Origin: JAWKJY01 sp041393535
GTDB lineage: Bacteria > Actinomycetota > Thermoleophilia > Gaiellales > Gaiellaceae
Assembly (NCBI GenBank): GCA_041393535.1
Contig: JAWKJY010000002.1
Span: 496,001 to 560,000, forward strand
Reading direction: 5' to 3'
Length of the DNA stretch: 64,000 bases
The notes beneath the pieces are model-generated. The model saw only the letters and a program-made list of their open reading frames with translations. It did not search any database and had not been told where the DNA came from. Made by a program: the position numbers and the translations under genes. Shown here one piece after another: positions 46,366 to 55,518 of the stretch (the stretch's first letter is position 1; every line of letters begins with the position of its first letter).

Positions 46366-47787
46366 GTGAGGAAGTTGATCGTGGCGATCGTCGCGCTCGT
46401 CGCGCTCATGGTGGCCGGGCAGGCCATGGCGCACACGGGCTCGACCGTGATCAGCTGTACCCAGGTGCAGCTGAAGCTCACGCGATTCGCCAACGCACCC
46501 GGCAACACCGTCAGCTACCGGATCGACGTGGACGGCGTCCAGGGCACGCCGGAGACGTTCTCCTTCGACGGCTCGGCCGGCACGCTGACCGTCCCGCTCA
46601 CGCTCGCGGACGGCGCGCACTCGGTCGTCGTCAGCGGCTGGTGGGACACGAACGGCCACCAGAAGCCCGAGCACCTGCTCGGCCAGGCGCAGGTCTCCTG
46701 CGGCGCCTCCGCGCCCCCGTCGGGCGGCGAGCACGGCGAGCACGGCGACGACGACGACGATCACGACGGCTACCAGGGCGGCCACAAGGGCGGCGGTCAC
46801 AAGGGGCGCGGCCACAAGGGCGGCGGCCACTACGGCGGCGGGCGCAAGTGCCCCGGCCACGGCGGCAACAGCGACCCCGTCTGCACGATCACCGGCACCG
46901 AGGGCGACGACGACCTGTTCGGCGACGTCCTGCCGGCCAACCTGAACGACGTCATCTGCGCGCTCGCCGGGATCGACTACGTCGAGGCGGGCGACGGCGA
47001 CGACGTCGTCTTCGGCGGCGACGGCGACGACACGCTCGGCGGCGACGCGGGCAACGACAGGGTCTACGGCGACGCCGGCAACGACACGATCAACGGCGGC
47101 GACGGCAACGACCGGATCGACGGCGGCGACGGCGTCGACTCGATCAACGGCAACGACGGCGACGACTCGATCCGCGGCGGCGCCGGGGCCGACTCGATCC
47201 TCGACCTGCTCGGCAACAACGCGATCCTCGGCGGCTCGGGCGACGACACGATCACCACGGGAGCGGGCAACGACCGGATCGGCGGCGACGCGGGCAACGA
47301 CTTCATCGCGCCGGGCCTCGGCGACGACCTCGTCCGCGGCGGCGACGGCGACGACCAGATCAGCGAGGACGAGGGCGGCAACGACGTCATCTACGGCGAG
47401 GACGGCAACGACCTCGTGCTCGACGTCGACGGCGACAACCTGATCAGCGGCGGCGACGGCGACGACCAGATCGCCACCGGCGCGGGCGTCGATCGCGTGT
47501 GGGGCGGGGACGGCAACGACCTGCTCGACACGGACGGCGGCGACGACCGCCTCGACGGCGGCAACGGCGACGACCAGTTGCTCTCCGGCGACGGCAACGA
47601 CCGCCTCGACGGCGGCCGCGGCGCCGACACGTTCGTCGCGGGCGACGGCGACGACGTGATCGACTCCTCGGACAACGATCGCCAGGTCGACACGATCGAC
47701 TGCGGCCCCGGGAACGACACCGTCTACATGCGCCGCGGCGACGTGCTCGTCGACCCGGCCGCCTGCGAGGTCGTGCGGGTCCGCTAG
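46366..47787 (+). CDS. Secreted RTX-type calcium-binding repeat protein
   Basis: A 473-residue protein. The signal peptide is residues about 1-22 (AIVALVALMVAGQAMA). A beta domain follows, then a His/Asp/Gly tract (GEHGDDDDDHDGYQ and GGHKG repeats, residues about 122-160) likely to bind metal ions. At least a dozen GGxGxDx-type nonapeptides then form a Ca-binding beta-roll (about residues 200-450). The end DTIDCGPGNDTVYM is typical of actinobacterial versions. GTG 46366 gives a clean signal peptide; upstream in-frame codons do not. No protease or lipase domain is present, so it is probably a surface or matrix protein. Confidence 0.88.
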   Translation: MRKLIVAIVALVALMVAGQAMAHTGSTVISCTQVQLKLTRFANAPGNTVSYRIDVDGVQGTPETFSFDGSAGTLTVPLTLADGAHSVVVSGWWDTNGHQKPEHLLGQAQVSCGASAPPSGGEHGEHGDDDDDHDGYQGGHKGGGHKGRGHKGGGHYGGGRKCPGHGGNSDPVCTITGTEGDDDLFGDVLPANLNDVICALAGIDYVEAGDGDDVVFGGDGDDTLGGDAGNDRVYGDAGNDTINGGDGNDRIDGGDGVDSINGNDGDDSIRGGAGADSILDLLGNNAILGGSGDDTITTGAGNDRIGGDAGNDFIAPGLGDDLVRGGDGDDQISEDEGGNDVIYGEDGNDLVLDVDGDNLISGGDGDDQIATGAGVDRVWGGDGNDLLDTDGGDDRLDGGNGDDQLLSGDGNDRLDGGRGADTFVAGDGDDVIDSSDNDRQVDTIDCGPGNDTVYMRRGDVLVDPAACEVVRVR

Positions 47788-47813
47788 CCCACGACCGCGC
47801 AGCGACGCGAGAC

Positions 47814-47843
47814 CGACGCGCCCGGCCCCGGCCGGGCGCGTCG
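47814..47843. terminator. Strong hairpin after the RTX gene
   Basis: A perfect 14-bp G/C inverted repeat with a 2-nt centre starts 26 bp after the stop, without a T-run. The next promoter follows at 47862. Confidence 0.75.
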
Positions 47844-47861
47844 TCGTTCCGGGGTCGTCCG

Positions 47862-47867
47862 TATGCT
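47862..47867 (+). promoter_or_regulatory. Leaderless -10 box for the L,D-transpeptidase gene
   Basis: TATGCT ends 8 nt before ATG 47876. Confidence 0.55.
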
Positions 47868-47875
47868 TCGCCGCG

Positions 47876-49293
47876 ATGCGTCGCACGCTCGCCGTCATCG
47901 CAGCGCTCGCCGCGCTCCTCGCGGCGTCGAGCGCCGCCGCGGCGCCGGTCGCGAGCTTCGAGGCGACGCCCGTCGCGGGCGCGCCCGGCTCCGTTGCGCT
48001 CGACGCCGCGGCGAGCGCGGTCGACCGGGCCGGACGCTCGCCTCGGCCGCCTGGGACCTCGGCGACGGGACGACGGCGACGGGCGCCTCGCTCGTGCACG
48101 CCTATGCCGCGCCCGGGCGCTACGTCGTCTCGCTCACCGTCGTCGACGACCTCGGCGCGACGGCGACGCTCGCGCTCCCCGTCGTCGCGGGCGAGCTCGT
48201 CGTCCGCGGCCCGGACGGGCCGGTGGGCTTCGACGAGCGGCTCGAGCTGCGCGGCCGGTTCCCCGCCGCGGCCGGCGAGACGCTCGCGCTCGAGCGGCGG
48301 GACGGGGCCGGGTGGCGTGAGCTCGCCCGCGCCGCCGCCGGGCCGGACGGGGCCTTCGCGCTCGACGCGCGCGTGCGCGCGGGCGGCGAGGCGCGCGTCC
48401 GGGTCCTCGGCACGGCGACCGCCAGCGCGCCGCTCGCCTTCGCGGTCACGCCCCGGGCCCGCGTCTCCCCGCTCGTGGGCCGCGCGCACCTCGGCGCGGA
48501 GCTGCGCGGCCGGGTGTTCCCGCGCACGTACGCGGGGACGGTCCGGGTCGTCGTCCGCCGCCAGGGTCAGGTCGTCGCGCGCGCGCTCGCGCGCGTGCGC
48601 GACGGGCGGCTGAGCGGCGTCGTCCCGACCCCGGGCGTCGGGACCTTCCAGGTCGAGATCGTCCTGCCGGCCCGCGGTGGGCTGGCCGCCGGCTCCGTCG
48701 CCACCCGCGTCCGGTCGACGGCAAGGCCGTTCGGCCTCGGCGATCGCGGCGCCGACGTCGCGGCGTTCGTGCGCGGGATCGCCAAGCTCCGCTTCCGCGT
48801 GCCGGGCGGCGACCGCCGCGTCTTCCGGGCCGAGACGCTCGACAGCGTCTACGCCTTCCAGAAGGCGTACGGCCTGCCGCGCACGGGCCGCGTCGGCGAG
48901 GCGGAGTGGCGCCGGCTCGCGTCCGCCCGTCCGCTGCGGCCGCGCTACCGCGGCCCCGCCCGCCACATCGAGGTCGACAAGACGCGCCAGATCCTGCTGC
49001 TCGTCGAGCGCGGCGAGGTCACGGCGATCCTGCCCGTCTCGACCGGCGCGACCGGGAACACGCCCGAGGGACGCCACGCCATCCGCTGGAAGGCGCTCGC
49101 CACCGGGACGTGGCTCGGGCCCGCGATCCTCTACCGGACGCTGACCTTCTACGGGGACAGCTTCGCGATCCACGGCTTCCCGTCCGTGCCGCCGTACCCG
49201 GCGAGCCACGGCTGCGTGCGCATCCCGATCTGGATCGCCGACTGGCTCTACCAGCGCGCGCCCGTCGGGCTCGGCGTCGACGTCTACCGCTGA
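47876..49293 (+). CDS. Secreted L,D-transpeptidase with PKD-like and peptidoglycan-binding domains (frameshifted here)
   Basis: A cell-wall cross-linking enzyme. A signal peptide (AVIAALAALLAASSAAA) and a PKD-like domain (WDLGDGTTATGASLVHAYAAPGRYVVSLTV) start it. The frame drops by one base near 48025-48035 between the two. After a beta-rich middle, a PG_binding_1 domain (RVFRAETLDSVYAFQKAYGLPRTG) precedes the YkuD domain with FAIHGFPSVP and the catalytic SHGCVRIP. It ends at 49293, 8 bp before dtd. Confidence 0.88.
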
Positions 49294-49300
49294 GCCCGGC

Positions 49301-49753
49301 GTGCGCGCGGTCGTCCAGCGGGTCGGCTCGGCGAGCGTCACGGTTGACGGGCGCGTGGTGGGCGCGATCGAGGCGGGCCTCTGCGTCCTGCTGGGCGTCG
49401 CGGCCGGCGACGGGCCGGACGAGGCCGACTGGCTCGCCCGCCGGGTGGCGCGCCTGCGGATCTTCCCGAACGACGAGGGGCGGTTCGATCGGAGCGTCGT
49501 CGACGTCGGCGGCGCGGCGCTCGTCGTCAGCCAGTTCACCCTGATCGCGGACACCGCGAGGGGCAATCGTCCGAGCTTCGCCCGGGCCGCGCAGCCCGAC
49601 GTCGCGGAGCCGCTCTACGAGCGCTTCCGGGCCGTGCTGGAGCAGGAGGGCGTGCCCACCGCGGCCGGCGAGTTCGGCGCGCACATGGCCGTCTCGCTCG
49701 TCAACGACGGGCCCGTCACGATCGTCCTCGACACCCGGGCTGCGGGCGGATGA
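49301..49753 (+). CDS. dtd: D-aminoacyl-tRNA deacylase
   Basis: A 150-residue proofreading enzyme removing D-amino acids from tRNA. The N-terminal RAVVQRVGSASVTVDG, the SQFTL motif and the cross-subunit GPVTIVLDT motif are all present. GTG start. Intact and of normal length. Confidence 0.96.
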   Translation: MRAVVQRVGSASVTVDGRVVGAIEAGLCVLLGVAAGDGPDEADWLARRVARLRIFPNDEGRFDRSVVDVGGAALVVSQFTLIADTARGNRPSFARAAQPDVAEPLYERFRAVLEQEGVPTAAGEFGAHMAVSLVNDGPVTIVLDTRAAGG

Positions 49754-49771
49754 GCCCGCCGGGCAAGCTGC

Positions 49772-49777
49772 TATCCT
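49772..49777 (+). promoter_or_regulatory. Probable -10 box of the rimP-nusA-infB cluster
   Basis: TATCCT lies about 94 bp before rimP, implying an 85-nt leader that contains the hairpin at 49810-49831. Confidence 0.55.
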
Positions 49778-49809
49778 CTTGCCAGGAATTGACCAGCTCG
49801 TCCTGGAAG

Positions 49810-49831
49810 CGGGCGCTGAGCGCCCGTTTTT
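49810..49831 (+). terminator. Intrinsic terminator in the rimP leader (attenuator candidate)
   Basis: CGGGCGC-TGA-GCGCCCG followed by TTTTT is a classical Rho-independent terminator. It lies downstream of the promoter and 39 bp before rimP, so it must be read through to express the operon. Alternatively it ends dtd transcription. Confidence 0.75.
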
Positions 49832-49870
49832 CGTAGGAGGCCGAAAATCCCCACCGCAGTCGCAGGGCCC

Positions 49871-50314
49871 ATGTCGACGTACGCACGAGAGCGAGAGTTG
49901 CAGCGCGAGATCGAGCCGCTCGTCCACGCGGACGCGCCGGACGTCTCGGTGCTCGCGGTCGAGCTCCTCGGCCACGATCGGTTCTGCGTCTTCATCGACC
50001 ACGCGAACGGGGTCGACCTCGACCTCTGCGAGCGGGTGTCGGGCCTCCTCCGGGGCTACAACGACCGCTACACGGTCGACGTGTCGTCTCCCGGGTTCGA
50101 TCGGCCGCTGCGGACGCGCGAGCACTTCGCCGCCGCCGTCGGGGAGCCGGTCGCCGTGCGGACGGAGCGGGAGCTGGACGGGCGCAAGCGGTTCCGCGGC
50201 ACCGTGACGGCGGCCGGTGAGGACGCCGTCGAGCTCGAGCTTGCAGGGGGCGGACGCGTCGAGGTCCCGTACCTCGAGATCGTCCGCGCGAATCTGATCG
50301 ACGAGGGAAGGTGA
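49871..50314 (+). CDS. rimP: Ribosome maturation factor RimP
   Basis: A 147-residue 30S assembly factor. VDLDLCERVSGLL, YTVDVSSPGFDRPLRTREHF and the C-terminal SH3-like part (GTVTAAGEDAVELEL, VPYLEIVRANL) match the family. The stop overlaps the GTG of nusA, the usual neighbour. Confidence 0.94.
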   Translation: MSTYARERELQREIEPLVHADAPDVSVLAVELLGHDRFCVFIDHANGVDLDLCERVSGLLRGYNDRYTVDVSSPGFDRPLRTREHFAAAVGEPVAVRTERELDGRKRFRGTVTAAGEDAVELELAGGGRVEVPYLEIVRANLIDEGR

Positions 50315-51597
50315 CCGCGATGAGCCGCGAGATTCTCGAGGCGGTCAGGAGCATCGAGAAGGAGAAGGGCATCGAGGCCGAGACGCTGATCGAGGCGCTC
50401 GAGGATGCCCTGCTGGCCGCGTACAAGAAGACGCCGGGCGCGGCGCGCCACGCCCAGGTCGAGCTCGACCGACAGAGCGGGGACTTCCTCGTCTGGGCGA
50501 TCGAGCTCCCGAAGGACCTCGAGCAGCGCCTGATCGACGAGGCACGCGAGCGGGCGCTGACGGAGCTCGAGGCCGCGGAGGCCGAGTCGGGCGAGCGCTC
50601 GCACACCCTGATCCAGGACGACGACCTCGAGATCGACTGGTCGCAGGTCCCGCAGGAGCAGGTCGCGCGGAACGACGTGACGCCGGAGAACTTCGGCCGG
50701 ATCGCCGCGCAGACCGCGAAGCAGGTGATCCTCCAGCGGATCCGCGAGGCCGAGCGGGCGATGATGTACGACGAGTACGTCGACCGCGTCGGCGAGGTCG
50801 TCACGGGCATCGTCCAGCAGGCCGGCGACCGCAACAACGTCCTCGTCGACCTCGGCAAGGTCGAGGCGCTCCTGCCGCGCTCCGAGCAGGTCGACGGCGA
50901 GCGCTACGAGCAGGGCAGCCGGATCAAGGCCGTGATCACGGAGGTCCGCTCCGGGACGAAGGGCCCGCAGGTGATCCTGTCGCGGCGCGACCCCGAGCTG
51001 ATCCGGACGCTGTTCGAGCTCGAGGTGCCCGAGGTGGCGGACAACCTCGTCGAGATCCGCGCCGTCGCGCGCGAGCCGGGCTACCGCTCGAAGATCGCCG
51101 TCCAGTCGCACACCCAGGGCGTCGACCCGGTCGGCGCCTGCGTCGGCCCGCGCGGCTCCCGCGTGCGCATGGTCGTGTCGGAGCTCCGCGGCGAGAAGAT
51201 CGACATCATCCCGTGGAACGCCGAGCCGGCCCGCTTCATCGCGAAGGCGCTGTCGCCGGCCCGCGTCCGCGAGGTGTTCGTCGACGACGAGTCGCGCGAG
51301 GCGACGGTGATCGTGCCGGACGACCAGCTCTCGCTCGCGATCGGCAAGGAGGGGCTGAACGCCCGCCTCGCCGCCCGCCTGACCGGCTGGAAGATCGACA
51401 TCAACTCCGAGACGCAGTTCGCGCAGGCCGAGGCGGACGCGGCGTTCGGCGGCGACGACGACGAGGAGTCCACGGGCCGCTGCGCGGCGGTGCTCTCGAC
51501 GGGCAAGCGCTGCCCGAACAACGCTCTGCCGGGGTCCCGCTACTGCGGCATCCCGGCCCACCGCGAGCTGGCCGTGCAGGAGGGCGAGGCTGCGTAG
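50311..51597 (+). CDS. nusA: Transcription factor NusA with extra C-terminal zinc-finger-like tail
   Basis: A 428-residue protein with the NusA N-terminal domain (SIEKEKGIEAETLIEALEDALLAAYKK), S1 domain (GEVVTGIVQQAGDRNNVLVDLGK) and two KH domains (DPVGACVGPRGSRVRMVVSEL, SLAIGKEGLNARLAARLTGWKIDI). After an acidic linker it ends in a Cys/His cluster, C-x8-C-x10-C-x4-H (RCAAVLSTGKRC, SRYCGIPAH, residues about 389-416), not found in standard NusA. GTG 50311 overlaps rimP; ATG 50320 is also possible. Confidence 0.95.
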   Translation: MTAMSREILEAVRSIEKEKGIEAETLIEALEDALLAAYKKTPGAARHAQVELDRQSGDFLVWAIELPKDLEQRLIDEARERALTELEAAEAESGERSHTLIQDDDLEIDWSQVPQEQVARNDVTPENFGRIAAQTAKQVILQRIREAERAMMYDEYVDRVGEVVTGIVQQAGDRNNVLVDLGKVEALLPRSEQVDGERYEQGSRIKAVITEVRSGTKGPQVILSRRDPELIRTLFELEVPEVADNLVEIRAVAREPGYRSKIAVQSHTQGVDPVGACVGPRGSRVRMVVSELRGEKIDIIPWNAEPARFIAKALSPARVREVFVDDESREATVIVPDDQLSLAIGKEGLNARLAARLTGWKIDINSETQFAQAEADAAFGGDDDEESTGRCAAVLSTGKRCPNNALPGSRYCGIPAHRELAVQEGEAA

Positions 51598-51599
51598 CC

Positions 51600-51851
51600 G
51601 TGCCGCAGCCGCCGGTCAGGACGTGCGTCGGCTGCGGTCGCCGCGCGGCCAAGGCGGAGCTCGTGCGCTACGTGGTGCGGAGTGGGTCGCTGGAACGCGA
51701 TCCGACGGGAAGTGCAGCGGGACGGGGCGCGTACACGTGCCCGTCCGCGGAGTGCCTCGAGCAGGCGGTCGCGCGGAAGCGCTTCGCGCGCTCGCTGCGA
51801 GCCGCCGTCGCGGTGCCGGAGGCGCTCCTACGGGGAGCGGGAGAGGGGTAA
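51600..51851 (+). CDS. ylxR: YlxR family RNA-binding protein
   Basis: An 83-residue protein with the YlxR/DUF448 core: RTCVGCGRRAAKAELVRYVV, then GRGAYTCPSAECLEQAVARKRFARSL. It sits between nusA and infB as usual. It has been linked to RNA binding and transcription control in homologues. GTG start two bases after the nusA stop. Confidence 0.9.
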   Translation: MPQPPVRTCVGCGRRAAKAELVRYVVRSGSLERDPTGSAAGRGAYTCPSAECLEQAVARKRFARSLRAAVAVPEALLRGAGEG

Positions 51852-51854
51852 GCT
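51849..51854 (+). promoter_or_regulatory. Leaderless -10 box for infB overlapping the ylxR stop
   Basis: TAAGCT ends 6 nt before ATG 51861 and contains the ylxR stop codon, so infB may have its own internal promoter. Confidence 0.55.
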
Positions 51855-51860
51855 GACGTC

Positions 51861-53834
51861 ATGGCCGACCAGGGGAAGAAGCCGCCCAGGCCCGTGCGCC
51901 CGCGTGGCGCGGGCGGAGCCGGGAAGCGCAAGCGCCGTGTCGTGATCGACTCGCTCGCCGCGCGCCCGCGCCCGGACCAGCGCGGCACCGACGGCAAGAC
52001 GGCCACGGGCGGCAAGCGCCCCGGCGGCGAGGCCGGCCCGCCCGAGAAGCCGGGCAAGGTCACCGTCGCGTCCGGCGTGACCGTCAAGGAGCTCTCGGCC
52101 GCCCTCGGCGTCACCGTGCCCCAGATCATCAAGATCATGATGGGCGTCGGCGAGATGGTCACCATCACGCAGAGCCTCCCCGACGACGCGGTCGAGCTGA
52201 TCGCCTCGGAGCTCGACCGCGAGGTCGAGATCAAGCACGCCGACGAGGAGATCGGCGAGGAGGAGGTCTACGACGACGCGCCCGAGGACCTGCGGCCGCG
52301 CCCGCCCGTCGTCACGATCATGGGCCACGTCGACCACGGCAAGACGACGCTGCTCGACGCGATCCGCCAGACGGCCGTCGTCGAGACGGAGGCCGGTGGG
52401 ATCACGCAGCACATCGGCGCCTACCAGGTCGACCACGACGGCCGCCGGATCACCTTCCTCGACACGCCCGGTCACGAGGCGTTCACGGCCCTGCGCGCCC
52501 GCGGCGCCAAGGTCACGGACGTCGCCGTGCTCGTCGTCGCCGCCGACGACGGCGTGATGCCGCAGACGATCGAGTCGATCAACCATGCGCGCGCCGCCGA
52601 GGTGCCGATCGTGGTCGCCGTCAACAAGATCGACCGCGAGGACGCGAACCCGACCAGGGTGCGGCAGGAGCTCGTCGGCCACGGCCTGCAGCCCGAGGAG
52701 TGGGGCGGCACGACGCAGTTCGCGGACGTCTCGGCCAAGGGCAAGCTCGGGATCGACGAGCTGCTCGAGCGCGTCCTGCTCGTCGCGGACGCCGAGCTGG
52801 AGATGAAGGCGAACCCGAACGCGCCCGCGTCCGGGCCGATCATCGAGAGCCGGCTCGACGTCGGCCGCGGCCCCGTCGCGACGATGCTCGTCCAGCGCGG
52901 CACGCTGAACGTCGGCGACGCGATCGTGGCGGGCGACGCCTGGGCCAAGGTCCGCGCGCTCTACGACTACCGCGGCGAGCGGATCAAGGAGGCGCCCCCG
53001 GGGACGCCGGTCGAGATCCTCGGCTTCGACAAGCCGCCCGTCGCCGGCGAGCAGGCGCGCGAGGTCGAGAACGATCGCCAGGCGCGCCAACTCGCCGGCC
53101 TGCGCGGCCAGCGGCTGCGCGCCGAGCAGCTCGCACGCCAGCACAAGAAGGGCGTCTCGCTCGAGGACCTGTTCACGCAGATCAGCCAGGGCCAGGTCCA
53201 GGACCTGAACCTCGTCGTGAAGGCGGACGTGCAGGGCTCGGTCGAGGCGGTCGAGGGCGAGCTGGCGAAGATCAAGCACCCCGAGGTCCGCGTCCGCGTC
53301 CTGCACACGGGCATCGGCGCGATCTCCGAGAGCGACGTGAACCTCGCCGCCGCCTCGAACGCGATCGTCGTCGGCTTCAACGTGACCCCGAACGCCGAGG
53401 CCCGGGCGCTCGCGAAGCGCGAGGGCGTCGACGTCCGCACGTATCGCGTGATCTACCAGCTCACCGACGAGATCGAGCAGGCGCTGGTCGGCATGCTCGC
53501 GCCGGAGACGGTCGAGGAGATCATCGGCGAGGCCGAGGTGCGCCAGACGTTTCGGATCTCGCGGCTCGGCACGATCGCCGGCTGCTACGTCACGAACGGG
53601 ACGATCAAGCGCACCGCGGGCGTGCGCGTCATCCGCGAGGGCACGGTCGTGTACGAGACGACGCTCTCGAGCCTCAAGCGCTTCAAGGACGACACGCGCG
53701 AGGTCCAGACCGGCTTCGAGTGCGGCCTCCAGCTCGAGAACTTCAACGACGTCAAGGAGGGCGACGTCCTGCAGTTCTTCGAGGTGAAGCAGATCGAGCG
53801 CACCGACCTCGGCACGCCGGCTGCGACGAGCTGA
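51861..53834 (+). CDS. infB: Translation initiation factor IF-2
   Basis: A 657-residue GTPase placing fMet-tRNA. The N-terminal extension is short and basic. The IF2N domain (VTVKELSAALGVTVPQIIKIMM), G1 GHVDHGKT (about residues 155-162), G3 DTPGHEAF, and G4 NKID are present. The C-terminal fMet-tRNA-binding C2 domain (GTIAGCYVTNGTIKR) is intact. Confidence 0.97.
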   Translation: MADQGKKPPRPVRPRGAGGAGKRKRRVVIDSLAARPRPDQRGTDGKTATGGKRPGGEAGPPEKPGKVTVASGVTVKELSAALGVTVPQIIKIMMGVGEMVTITQSLPDDAVELIASELDREVEIKHADEEIGEEEVYDDAPEDLRPRPPVVTIMGHVDHGKTTLLDAIRQTAVVETEAGGITQHIGAYQVDHDGRRITFLDTPGHEAFTALRARGAKVTDVAVLVVAADDGVMPQTIESINHARAAEVPIVVAVNKIDREDANPTRVRQELVGHGLQPEEWGGTTQFADVSAKGKLGIDELLERVLLVADAELEMKANPNAPASGPIIESRLDVGRGPVATMLVQRGTLNVGDAIVAGDAWAKVRALYDYRGERIKEAPPGTPVEILGFDKPPVAGEQAREVENDRQARQLAGLRGQRLRAEQLARQHKKGVSLEDLFTQISQGQVQDLNLVVKADVQGSVEAVEGELAKIKHPEVRVRVLHTGIGAISESDVNLAAASNAIVVGFNVTPNAEARALAKREGVDVRTYRVIYQLTDEIEQALVGMLAPETVEEIIGEAEVRQTFRISRLGTIAGCYVTNGTIKRTAGVRVIREGTVVYETTLSSLKRFKDDTREVQTGFECGLQLENFNDVKEGDVLQFFEVKQIERTDLGTPAATS

Positions 53835-53868
53835 CGCGCGCGGGCGCCAAGCCACAGGCCGGCTCGCC

Positions 53869-54168
53869 GTGTCGACGGGGTACGTCGGGATCCTGTCCGC
53901 GGAGCTGCACTTCCCGGACGGGCACTCGCTCAAGGACAAGCGCCGGGAGCTGCAGTCCGTCAAGGCGCAGCTCCAGCGCCGCTTCGGCGCGTCCGTCGCC
54001 GAGGTCGACCACCACGAGCTGTGGCAACTCGCCCGCCTCACGCTCGCGTGCGTCGCGCGCGAGTACCGCGAGGCGGACGAGCTGCTCGCGGCCGCCGAGC
54101 GCTACCTGGGTGCCCAGGCGTTCGAGCTCGGTCGCGTCGACCGGGAGGTGGTGACCCTTGAGGCCTGA
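53869..54168 (+). CDS. ylxP: YlxP/DUF503 family protein
   Basis: A 99-residue protein with the family's LHFPDGHSLKDKRRELQSVKAQLQRRF and VAEVDHHELWQ blocks. Found between infB and rbfA in many Gram-positives; function unknown, possibly linked to ribosome assembly. GTG start; overlaps rbfA by 11 bp. Confidence 0.9.
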   Translation: MSTGYVGILSAELHFPDGHSLKDKRRELQSVKAQLQRRFGASVAEVDHHELWQLARLTLACVAREYREADELLAAAERYLGAQAFELGRVDREVVTLEA

Positions 54169-54517
54169 TCGGCTACGCCGGGTGAACGAGGCGCTCAAGG
54201 CCGTCCTCTCGGAGGCGATCCCTGAGCTGACCGACCCCCGGATCGGCTTCGTCACCGTGACGGGGGTCAAGGCGACCCCCGACCTGCACGAGGCGACCGT
54301 CTTCCTCAGCGTGCTCGGGAGCGAGCGCGCGCGGGAGCAGACCCTCGCCGGGCTGACGTCCGCGCGCGGGCTGCTCCAGGCCCGGATCGGGCGCGAGCTG
54401 CGCCTCAAGCGGACTCCCATCATCTCCTTCCAGTACGATCAGTCGGTGGAGCGCGGCGTCAGGCTCGCGCAGCTCATCGATGAGCTCGCCCCCGGAGACC
54501 CAGAACCCGAGCAGTGA
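54158..54517 (+). CDS. rbfA: Ribosome-binding factor A
   Basis: A 119-residue KH-fold 30S maturation factor: RRVNEALKAVLSEAI, LTDPRIGFVTVTGV, then the KH part ARIGRELRLKRTPIISFQYD. The start is a TTG at 54158 with GGGAGGTGG upstream, inside the end of ylxP. Confidence 0.92.
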   Translation: MRPDRLRRVNEALKAVLSEAIPELTDPRIGFVTVTGVKATPDLHEATVFLSVLGSERAREQTLAGLTSARGLLQARIGRELRLKRTPIISFQYDQSVERGVRLAQLIDELAPGDPEPEQ

Positions 54518-54518
54518 C

Positions 54519-55510
54519 ATGACCGCGGTCGCCGAGGCGCTCGGCGGGAGCGACCGCGTGCTCGTCACGACGCACGAGAACCCCGACGGGGACGCGCTCG
54601 GGTCACTGCTCGCTGCCTGGCACGCCCTCGCGCAGCTCGGCAAGGACGTGCGGCTGCTCCTCGCGGGGACGATCCCCCTCCCGCGCGAGTACGGCTTCAT
54701 GGACCTCTCTGCCGTCTCGCGGACGGCCCCGGCCGACATCGCGTCGCGGACGCTCGTGGCGCTCGACTGCGCGAACGCGCGCCGGATCGGCCCCGAGCAC
54801 GACCGGCTGCTCGAGGACGCGCGCTCGTGGTGAACATCGACCACCACCACGACAACACCCGCTTCGGCGACGTGAACCTCGTCGTCCCCGACGCCTCCTC
54901 GACCGGGGAGATCCTGCGCGACGTCTTCACCGAGCTCGGGGTCGTGCTCACCCCGCCGATCGCCGAGGCGCTCTACATCGCCCTGGTCACCGACACCGGG
55001 CGCTTCCAGTACGCGAACACGCGCCCGCGGACGCTGCGGCTCGCCGCCGAGCTCGTCGAGGCCGGCGCGAACGTGCACAAGGTCTTCCAGGACGTCTACG
55101 AGAACGTCGCGTTCGGCAAGCTGAAGCTGCTCGCGCGGGCGCTCGACCAGGCGGAGGTCTACGAGGGCGGCCGGCTGATCGTCTCGTCGCTCTCGCGCGG
55201 GGACTTCACCGCGGCCGGCGCGGAAGAGCCGTACTCCGAGGGGATCATCGACTACCTGCGCGCGGTCGAGGGCGCCGAGCTCGTCGCCCTGATCCGCGAG
55301 CCGCCGCCGTCGAACGGCGCGGCGGCGCGCAAGGTGAGCCTGCGGACGACCCACGACGAGATCGACGTGTCCGCGATCGCCCGCGTGTTCGGCGGGGGCG
55401 GCCACCGCCAGGCGGCGGGATTCTCGACCGACCTGACCGTCGAGGAGCTCGTCCACGGGATCCGCGAGGCGTTCCGCGAGCAGACCGCGTCGATCGCGCG
55501 GCCGTCCTGA
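54519..55510 (+). CDS. nrnA: DHH-DHHA1 nano-RNase/pAp phosphatase NrnA type (frameshifted here)
   Basis: A phosphoesterase degrading short oligoribonucleotides or pAp. THENPDGDALGS is the first metal motif, and the DHH motif is NIDHHHDNTRFG. The DHHA1 motif is GGGGHRQAAGF. One base is apparently missing near 54824-54828: the first part closes artificially at TGG TGA (54828-54833) while VVNIDHHH continues in the -1 frame. ATG 54519 follows the rbfA stop directly; ATG 54480 is in frame but inside rbfA. Confidence 0.88.
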
Positions 55511-55518
55511 CGCGCGCG

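Noticed and set aside
46980..47660. Dense short repeats that could suggest a CRISPR or minisatellite
   Set aside because: They encode the GGxGxD nonapeptides of the RTX protein in frame; repeats are not identical and there are no spacers.
46198..49566. Upstream continuation of the minus-strand frame of the sortase fusion, and other very long minus-strand frames such as 57353-61537
   Set aside because: They lie antisense to clear genes (RTX protein, L,D-transpeptidase, dtd; pnp and flavoprotein). Their translations are compositionally biased, as expected from opposite-strand reading of very G+C-rich codons.
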